Shown here: in pieces, positions 57,169-64,000 of the stretch | Layout of the letters: the number at the start of each line of letters is the position of its first letter | Numbering within the stretch: the stretch's first letter is position 1 | From: Oscheius dolichura | Taxonomy: Eukaryota > Nematoda > Chromadorea > Rhabditida > Rhabditidae | DNA length: 64,000 nucleotides | Assembly: GCA_932521035.1 (NCBI GenBank) | Contig: OW051492.1 | Span: 1,984,001 to 2,048,000, forward strand | Reading direction: 5' to 3' | Notes under the pieces: model-generated | Seen by the model: only the letters and a program-made list of their open reading frames with translations | Database searches by the model: none | What the model was told of the DNA's origin: nothing | Translations under genes and position numbers: made by a program

Positions 57169-58527
57169 TTTTGGACTATAAAATATGATTTTTCGAGCTC
57201 TTTCTGATTAAATAGAGTAAAATTCATTAGAATAATCACAACACAATATTAAGAGGGACTAGAAAAAGCTCAAGGGGAAAACCATACCAGACGGCTGTCC
57301 GATTAGTGGCCGCGGGAATGCCTCCCCCCTGGTACGAGGAGGCTCTCCTTAGGTCGTTGCCATTCTGATGATCACTGTTTTTTTTATTTTCATAAATTCA
57401 TTTCAGATTTCAATAAGAGACACATCCAGGCGCCACTTTACCACAGCGAAGGGCTGCCAATGATTACTTCTTTGCTGTTATTTTTCTGTAAAAAACCGAA
57501 ACGTTCTCAATTTTACTTGAATAAAATGTTGCTCTCCCAGCTATAAACGCCGATATCTTCCAAGAAATGGCTAAAAATAACTTTGAACATCACTTTGTTT
57601 TAAATATTTGTAGACAAAGGTACATTACTCCATTGCAGATAGGTTTTGAAGTTCTTCAGCTATCTTCACACTGTTCTTCATTTTATTTTTATTCTAAAAA
57701 TCATAGACTTCATCTAGAGTCGTTTTCCTGTAGTTAAAATATTCTCAATAGAGGAAAAACAACTCTTTTCCTATCAAATTCAATGTATAGGTCATTATTC
57801 AATCGATCTTCACCATATTACCGACTTCTAATTGTAGAATTTGTAGAATTTCTTTTCGTTGAAAAATTACGTGTCAATTTGAATACCCCCGTTTTTGTCA
57901 GGAAGGGAGCCATATCCTAATGGAAACGCCATCTTGGTAAGATAGACGAATGGCTGCCATGAAGAGGCGGAAATGGAACAATAGCTGAGATCTTCTCCCC
58001 CCATTGCAGGAATGGCTCCTAGGATTAGATGTCATCTTCTATTATCAAAGATTATTCATCTAATGGTAAAATTATTGTGAGCTGTAATATTCTTTGGTAA
58101 AAACTTTTATTTGCGAAGGGCAAAATAGTAAAATGAATTAAAATAGCTTCGCTCTCCGTTTTATGGTGTGAACACCAATTGAAGACACGTAACCGGCTCG
58201 GATTATGCAGCGCTGTGCTACAAAAAGTCGCGCCTGTGCTTGGCCCGCTACTCCTTCTCAGTCACCTCCCATGGTGACATTTGTTGATATAGCCAGCGGC
58301 GGCGACGGTTAGTCGAAGGAGAATAGAGGTGTGACCTCGGACGGCTTTTTCCCATAATGGAGGAATAAAAACGACGCAGATGTTCTTTCGGCAAATTATT
58401 GCCAGACGCCCGAATTTTAGGGAGAAAAGTGCCAATTATTTCAAGAGCTGAAAGTGCGTTTTATCATATTTATAACAATAAAAGAGCAGAACAATAACAT
58501 CAATAACAATTTTAACAGTAAACTTAG
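57169..58527. other. AT-rich spacer
   Basis: About 1.36 kb, low GC, no exon chain. It contains the 5' flank of the gene ending at 55705 and the 3' flank of the BUD22-like gene. Confidence 0.5.
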
Positions 58528-59877
58528 CTATTCATCATCATCAAAGACGATCTTCTTTCCTTGAGGTTTGGCATTTTCCATTAGTTTTTTATTTTTCAAT
58601 TTTGCCGCCCAAGAAGGATGCAAGCTTTCTTGTTCATCTAAAAAATGGTGAGCGTTGAAGAAAAAAACTGACTTGGCTTCGGAGTACGCTTCACTTTCTC
58701 AACTAGAGGTTTCTTCGCAGCCACATTAGATGCAGCTCCAGGTGCATTTAAGAAAAACCCGGAATCTTCAATATCTTCGTCATCTTCTTCATCGTTAATT
58801 TGGTTGTTCGGCTTATGAGGGGCTTGTGCTGTAGGCTTTCCAACATTAATTATACCTCCTTCTGACAGCTTGATTCTCTTGACAACTGCCTAAAAACAAT
58901 TTAATTTACGTGAAAACAATATCTGACTTGAGAAGTTTCTGGCACTATCGTTTCTGATACCGGTGCCGTCGTCGCTGCGATCTCTTTATTCGACTCCGCT
59001 TTAGCTTTTCGCTTCTTTTTAACATTCTTATCTTTTTTCTAAAAGTTTACTTGAAGAAAATTACTGTGAAACAAACCTTTTCATCTTCTTTTGCAGCTTG
59101 ATGTTGTTGTCCTAGACGTTGAAGAAAGTAAGGCGTTCTCGCTTCCCAATCGTCGTACATTTTCCTAAAATACGTATTCATTAGAAGGCAGATCCACTAC
59201 CTGAATTTGTCTACAGCTTTTACAACAGTTTTTGATGTGACTAGTAGATAAAGACTTCGCTCATTTGGTGTAATAGCTTTCTACCAGAAGAATTTATTAT
59301 GGACAGAAGTACTTATACCTTTGACAGCAGTTCGCCGCGACTCTTTTTGTTTAAAATTGCGAATTTGGATACTTCGTCATTTGTAACTGTCTGAAATGAG
59401 ACGGTTATACCATAGAAATACAGTAAGGCTTACTTTAAAAGCGTTAATGTCTTCTCGTATCCGATCTATTTTGTTTTCTGCTGAATCAGACGCCTTTGGA
59501 TTTTCTTCAAGGCGCTTCATCTTTCGTTTGCATTGAATCTCTTCAAAAAATTTGGCCTTTTCCACAATTGCTCTCATATTTACTATCTAGTAGTCACAAT
59601 AGAAGAAGGAAGGATAAAACCTACAGTGTTATTCAGTAAATTTGCAGATAACATCTCTTTTCCTTCGTGTTCTGGTTTTCTATTCAAATTAGGCATTTTG
59701 AAGCCAATTACAGGTGTTGGAACTGCTGACAGATCAGCGACCTCAAAGAGAAATTATTGGTGAAAGATAGAGGTGCATTACTTGATCGTCGTCAATATCC
59801 GAGTCATCATCACCTCTTCTAGCTATTAGGGCTTCTGCTGCATCTTTGTCGTCTTCTAATGACTTCTTTGTTCTCAT
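58528..59877 (-). CDS. BUD22/SRFBP1-family protein
   Basis: Multiple short exons give about 340 residues. The N-terminal part matches the family layout: LLNNTIVNMRAIVEKAKFFE, then a basic helix (CKRKMKRLEENPKASDSAEN) and IREDINAFK. The middle is acidic and Lys-rich. The C-terminus has the family signature LHPSWAAKLKNKKLME followed by QGKKIVFDDDE and stop. In yeast Bud22 acts in nucleolar 18S rRNA maturation and small-subunit assembly; mammalian SRFBP1 is the relative. The ATG directly follows GCGATTTAG, a trans-splice-like acceptor. It begins 205 bp downstream of the end of the RPN13 gene on the same strand, so both may be made from one polycistronic transcript. Confidence 0.8.
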
Positions 59878-60081
59878 CTAAATCGCATGTATACCATCGT
59901 TGATGAGCATCAGTAGAAGTGAAAATAAAAACCACGATAGAAAAATAAAATGTACACAGAAGACATTTATTGTTTGATAAAAGTGTGATATTGTAACTAC
60001 AAAACGGTAAAATAAATGTTATCCGACACCGACAATTAAATCACCGTTAAAAACTAAGGCAAACAAATTAGAAACTAGTAT

Positions 60082-61575
60082 TCAATCCAAATCCATTTCA
60101 TCATCGGGTTTTCCACGTTTAGGTTCCGGCTCTCTGATAGTATCCTCAGTAGATTCATTAACAGTTTCCATTTTTTCATCGGTAGAGACCTTCTGTTGGT
60201 CTTCCGTAAGTTTTCTAGCAAATGCCATAATATCTAAAATATCATGGATTATTTTAATTATCAACTGATTGAAACCTCCTTTGAAAGCTGCTTCTTTAGC
60301 TTCTTGGCCGATACCGAATTGTTCAAGCACAGGTCCCATCTGCCCAGTTTGAAGAGCGTGGCCGAATGAAGTAGAGGCTTGACGGAACATAGGAGAGCGT
60401 ACAGTGTCGACAAGTTCCTGTGTAGGAACAGCTGTAGCAGGAAGATGAGGTAATAGGCGCTCTAAAGAGAAAAAATAACTGGCATTTAAAAAATGAACAC
60501 ACCGCTATTATTTTTGGTGACTTCTACTACTCGTTCGCCTGTGACAACATCGGCTAAGTCTATTTCGGCGCGTTTCCTGCCAGAAGGAGCATTCTGGTTA
60601 GATCGGAGCAACTGTTGGAGCTGTGATGAGATAGAATCAGCTTGAGCCAAAGCAGTCGACTCTAAAAACTAAGAGTAGATTGCGCTCTAAAATGATCTAC
60701 GTGAATCAGGCGCAGAACTAGCATTTCCACTTCCTCCGCTACCACCGCTACCTTCACTTCCTCCTGACAGAATATTTTCCAAGGCAGCTTCATTGCTTCC
60801 AGTAGAACCCTCAAATCAAAAGGTAAGAAAAACAGCAAAAAAATTATCTTACAGGAGTTATAAATTGTAGAAGCTGCATAAGTTGGCGTTGATCCAAGCT
60901 ACCTATTTGTCCGAGTTGCATAAGTTGACTTTCATCTAAGGTACCTAACGGCCCAAGGCTTTCCTCTCCTCCAGAACCAAAGCTTGCCGGCTCAGGCGCG
61001 CTTACACGGTCACTAGATCCTCCACGAGCACTCATACGTTGGGCGGTTGGGGGTTTGTTTAAAGCATCGGCTACCTAAGCAGGTGATATAAGACTGGAAA
61101 ATAAGTACGCTTGCCTTCTGCACAATATCTTTATCAAGAGATGGCTCTTGTGACCAGAAAAGCCTTCTATCATCAGAACTTTTAAATTTGAGCATGAAGA
61201 CCTGCCCATCAGTACATCCAGTAACCTCTTTAAATTCAGTGTCGCCAGGGAAAATGATCAAGTCCTTAACAGAATAAAGGAAACGACATCAACTTACATC
61301 AACAAGACCGCCGGTATCCCTATTTTTCCAACAGAAATGGACCAACTGCTCGTCTGTTTGCTTCACGTAGACAAGGCCCTTTTCCTTCTCAGCAACGACC
61401 TTACGTTTATTAGGGCCTGATCCACTTTCCAATTTACATCTTCCAGCCTATAAAGTGGATCTTATTTAGCTACTATTGCACGGCAAATATTTGAGCGGAA
61501 ATTCACCTTGAATTCTACTAAATGTCCACCGGCACTGCGCGACTGAGAACGGGTACCTGAGAACATTGCTGACAT
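60082..61575 (-). CDS. rpn-13: Proteasomal ubiquitin receptor RPN13/ADRM1
   Basis: Multi-exon, about 400 residues. It opens [27 protein letters not shown], and continues [34 protein letters not shown] and [19 protein letters not shown]. This is the Pru domain (about 17-125), which docks on Rpn2 of the 19S proteasome particle and binds ubiquitin. A Ser/Gly-rich linker follows, with a repeated LxQLxQIGSL segment. The C-terminal domain ([40 protein letters not shown]) matches the helical DEUBAD region that recruits and activates the deubiquitinase UCH37. The tail is acidic (PDDEMDLD). The ATG lies two bases after ATTTTCAG. It lies upstream of the BUD22-like gene in what may be a two-gene operon. 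Confidence 0.93.
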
Positions 61576-61871
61576 TCCTGAAAATAAATTTTACAATTAG
61601 AGAAACATGGTAATATGAAAGATGTGTAAAAACAACAACAAGACCATAATGAGAAGAGAACAACAGTTGGAAAGCTGACAAAAAAAAGTGAAAGTCAAAC
61701 GATCTTCAAAGCGGTTGACGCTTGTAAACGCCGGCCTCGGACTCGGCAGACACACAAATCAAAATATTATTTTCTCGAATGAAATGAAACAAATGAATAT
61801 GGCAAGTTTGTATCGACTGTGAAGGTGACAAAGTTACAAATGGAGGTCACATGAACAAGAAAAATAAAATA

Positions 61872-62389
61872 TATGCTATACAAGGGAACAAGTCCCGAGC
61901 TGCTGGAAAGCCATCTCAGGTTCTGCTTCCTCAATTTCTCCCATAATACTATTTCAGCCTTCCAAAGCGGACAATTCGCCGCGATCTACGTCGAAAAAGA
62001 CTAACGTTGTTCCGAATTCGCTTACCAAAGGAGATCACATGAAGTAGTTGGAGAACAAGGAAAATAACTCACCTGCAAAGCCATGTGCCGAGGATCTGGA
62101 AATAGGCATTTCAATTATGACCTCCTGGAGCCGACCATTAATGTGGAAGATGTTTCAGCCCCGCCTTCTTCAACTGTTAGTTCATTTATTTTTATTTTAT
62201 CTTAGTTTCAAACGGCAATACTTCTACGAGTACCGTTCCCCTTCTTACAGCGCCCGTGAAACGCAAAAATGGAGATATGGCGGAAACAATGGCGAGGGAT
62301 CTACTTGCGAAGGCACTCATCCCCACAGAAAAATCGATCAAGAAAACTTGACCATCCTTTTTCCCAGTCCTTCGCTTTCCTCCAGTTAA
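61872..62389 (+). pseudogene. Damaged gene with stop and frame shifts
   Basis: Pieces of ordinary-looking protein follow each other but not in one frame: PSKADNSPRSTSKKTNVVPN, a TAG, ENKENNSPAKPCAEDLEIG in the same frame, then FNYDLLEPTINVEDVSAPPS in another. After a GTTAGT/TCTTAG intron, NGNTSTSTVPLLTAPVKRK and a Lys-rich end with TGA at 62387-62389 lie in a third phase. One stop and at least one shift suggest decay, or splicing that I failed to see. Family unknown. Confidence 0.35.
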
Positions 62390-62440
62390 TCGATTAACAT
62401 CCCCATCAGAGGACAGTATCTCGCCTCCTCCCCGGGAAAC

Positions 62441-63035
62441 ATGGCGACGTTTCCCCTTTCTCTGATTGCTTACAGTAGTCTCATCGAAATCTTGAAAAAG
62501 GTAATTCTATCCGCTCTAAAGCTTCTTGACCTATTTGTAGTGCGCTATTAAAGAAGGTACACGAATGCGCCAAACGTGCCGCCGTATGGAGGAGACGATA
62601 GCCAACTCGGGGAGATTGTTCTTTCCCGCGCATACAGAAATAGGACTCCATGCTCAGATTATAGCAGAAGACTGGAAAGACGTGGTAGGTTTTTGTCTCA
62701 TCCCACAGCCCACAGTAATTTCATCGAAATAAATTGGAAGCTGAATGGGTGAATTCCTATAGAGGCCACCCATCCTTCCCTATTGGCCCGCCCTCCCTGT
62801 TCCATTCTCTCCATGGGCTCATCCTCTCTGGTCCCCGTCAGCCCGTCCTCCTTACTTTCTCACCCTTTGTAATGAATGGCCCTCCCTATCCCGTGAGTGT
62901 GATGTAGTTCCTTCCTGTGTCCACCATGAAGATGTCCTCCTCCCACCTCACAGCCTAAAATCTTTATTTCAGGAACTCTATGTTGATTTTTGTGATGGAA
63001 TACGGCTTTATCAGCTGGAAAGTCGAGACTCATAA
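62441..63035 (+). CDS. Small protein, possibly F-box-like
   Basis: Exons 62441-62500, 62541-62684 and 62973-63035 give 88 residues, phases 0 throughout. The N-terminus (FPLSLIAYSSLIEILKKC, then RMRQTCRRMEETI) has the spacing of the divergent F-box found at the front of many nematode substrate adaptors, but it is too diverged to be sure. The rest (YVDFCDGIRLYQLE) is short compared with full adaptors, so it may be truncated. Confidence 0.45.
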
Positions 63036-63725
63036 TGGCAAAGGCTGACTACAATGGGTGGTAATAAATTATACGGCACAAATGGTACTATTTCAGCTGA
63101 ATTTTAGGATTATTCGAGTATTTCGAGAAAAATCATGTTTTCTAGGAAAATGGGGAAAAAATGGGGAGAATGCTTATTATACGACCTTCTTTTGTTGTAA
63201 TGATGAAAAGAGACGGCTACATGAAGTTTAGAAGTAATACAATCGGGGATTTGAAAGAAAACCATGCATTTCAATTCAAAAGAAGACTGACCTTTTACTC
63301 ATCGATATTTCCATCGAAGACAGTGTTTCCTTCACTAAGAGAACTTATTGGGCATGAAGTAACAATGAAACAAGTAACAAAACACCAACGAAAAGATGGA
63401 TTTCAATATTTCTCACCTGAATTTTGAGAAGATCCCAGAAGAAGATTGCGAACGTCAAAATTGCAGTTGAAAACCGCGGCGAATCACCTGAATTTCAAAT
63501 TTTCAAGCCATGTGAAAGTAATTTTGCCTTTTTTTTCTCTCTCGCACACCGTTTCTTGCTGCTTGTTTTTGCCAAAAAATGAGGTGGATATTGTAAACCT
63601 GATCCAACTTTTGATACTCGAAATATAGTCAAACTAATGCAGTAGTATTGTTTTTCTTCTTTTTGTGTTCTTCTTCCAGTTTCTTTATCTTTTTATATTT
63701 TTTTCAGCCTTCCCTGCCCGTTGAG
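63036..63725. other. AT-rich spacer
   Basis: An 88-codon frame at 63161-63427 is open but has no flanking signals and biased composition. The rest shows only the promoter region of the next gene. Confidence 0.45.
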
Positions 63726-64000
63726 ATGTTCATCCGCTCGTTAATCGTCTGCTCATTTCTGATGGGAGCTGTTTTCGCTGGTAATATCGACAAAGCGAGG
63801 AAAGATTTTGCTACTTCTGTTCCATCGAAAGAGATCGTGATTTCATCGGAAGAGGTCGAGATTTCTACCGAAAACAAGGATCAAATTTTAGTGAGCTTAC
63901 TTTATTTGTTTTTCTTTGAAAAATTGCTGGCTAATGTATTTAGTAGATACTATTCCACCGTACACATGCACCAGCCACCAATTGTTTTTTTTCGGAAGAC
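63726..64000 (+). CDS. Secreted protein, first exons (partial)
   Basis: The ATG at 63726 follows TTTTTTCAG by 18 bases. It encodes a signal peptide (MFIRSLIVCSFLMGAVFAG) and an acidic Ser/Glu-rich start (IVISSEEVEISTENKD). A GTGAGC donor at 63891 and the acceptor TTTAGTAG at 63946 lead to a second exon that stays open to the window edge. The product is unknown because most of it lies outside. Confidence 0.6.
   Translation, partial: MFIRSLIVCSFLMGAVFAGNIDKARKDFATSVPSKEIVISSEEVEISTENKDQILVSLLYLFFFEKLLANVFSRYYSTVHMHQPPIVFFRK

Noticed and set aside
63161-63427. 88-codon plus-strand frame
   Set aside because: Lysine/phenylalanine-rich, no upstream acceptor, no recognisable feature. Insufficient support.

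Overview
The window looks like nuclear DNA of a free-living, rhabditid-like nematode. The evidence is tiny introns (mostly 38-50 nt) ending in TTTCAG or TTTTAG, many start codons sitting just 3' of a splice-acceptor-like sequence (expected for spliced-leader trans-splicing), close-packed same-strand genes, a nematode cuticle-type collagen, and clear relatives of RPN13/ADRM1, BUD22/SRFBP1, RNF216-type RBR ligases and GRDP-family proteins. I assembled gene models by hand from open frames, GT-AG boundaries and phase matching. No database search was possible.

Layout. 1-0.36 kb: end of a minus-strand membrane protein. 0.36-6.45 kb: AT-rich DNA with no convincing gene. 6.45-14.6 kb: a 19-or-more-exon GRDP gene (minus) whose introns carry palindromic repeats and two tRNA-like relics. 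16.7-17.9 kb: a cuticle-type collagen. 18.2-20.4 kb: two minus genes, the second a BTB protein with a C-terminal Cys cluster. 21.25-24.6 kb: four plus-strand genes in a row, possibly an operon, ending in an RNF216-like RBR ubiquitin ligase. 24.96 kb: a Cys-rich secreted peptide gene whose splice donor is broken.

25.6-40.9 kb is the most unusual part. Two related secreted-protein genes (A and B) lie in tandem. B is split by an intron of 12,687 nt in which an array of same-strand genes is nested. Eight of these nested genes form one family that I do not recognise. Most encode a short N-terminal hydrophobic segment, a juxtamembrane Cys followed by lysines, a small His/Cys core, a very basic or helical region, and a tail with Tyr-Glu-x-aliphatic motifs. 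The plan resembles vertebrate transmembrane adaptor proteins (LAT/PAG type) by analogy only. One member has an in-frame stop and another a 3' frameshift, so the array appears to be turning over.

41.1-48.4 kb: a small secreted protein and an 18-finger C2H2 protein with a 10-nt microexon (both minus). 48.4-55.7 kb: mostly purine/pyrimidine-biased spacer with one weak gene candidate. 55.7-57.2 kb: a Pro/Ser-rich protein. 58.5-61.6 kb: BUD22/SRFBP1-like and RPN13 genes only about 200 bp apart on the minus strand. 61.9-64 kb: a damaged gene, a small F-box-like candidate and the first exons of a secreted protein. Two dispersed sequence families stand out: ten copies of a palindrome with arms close to GCACCCGTAAAATCTCGGCAG (all in the left 27 kb) and a GCCACAGTTAGACAGC word scattered in both orientations.
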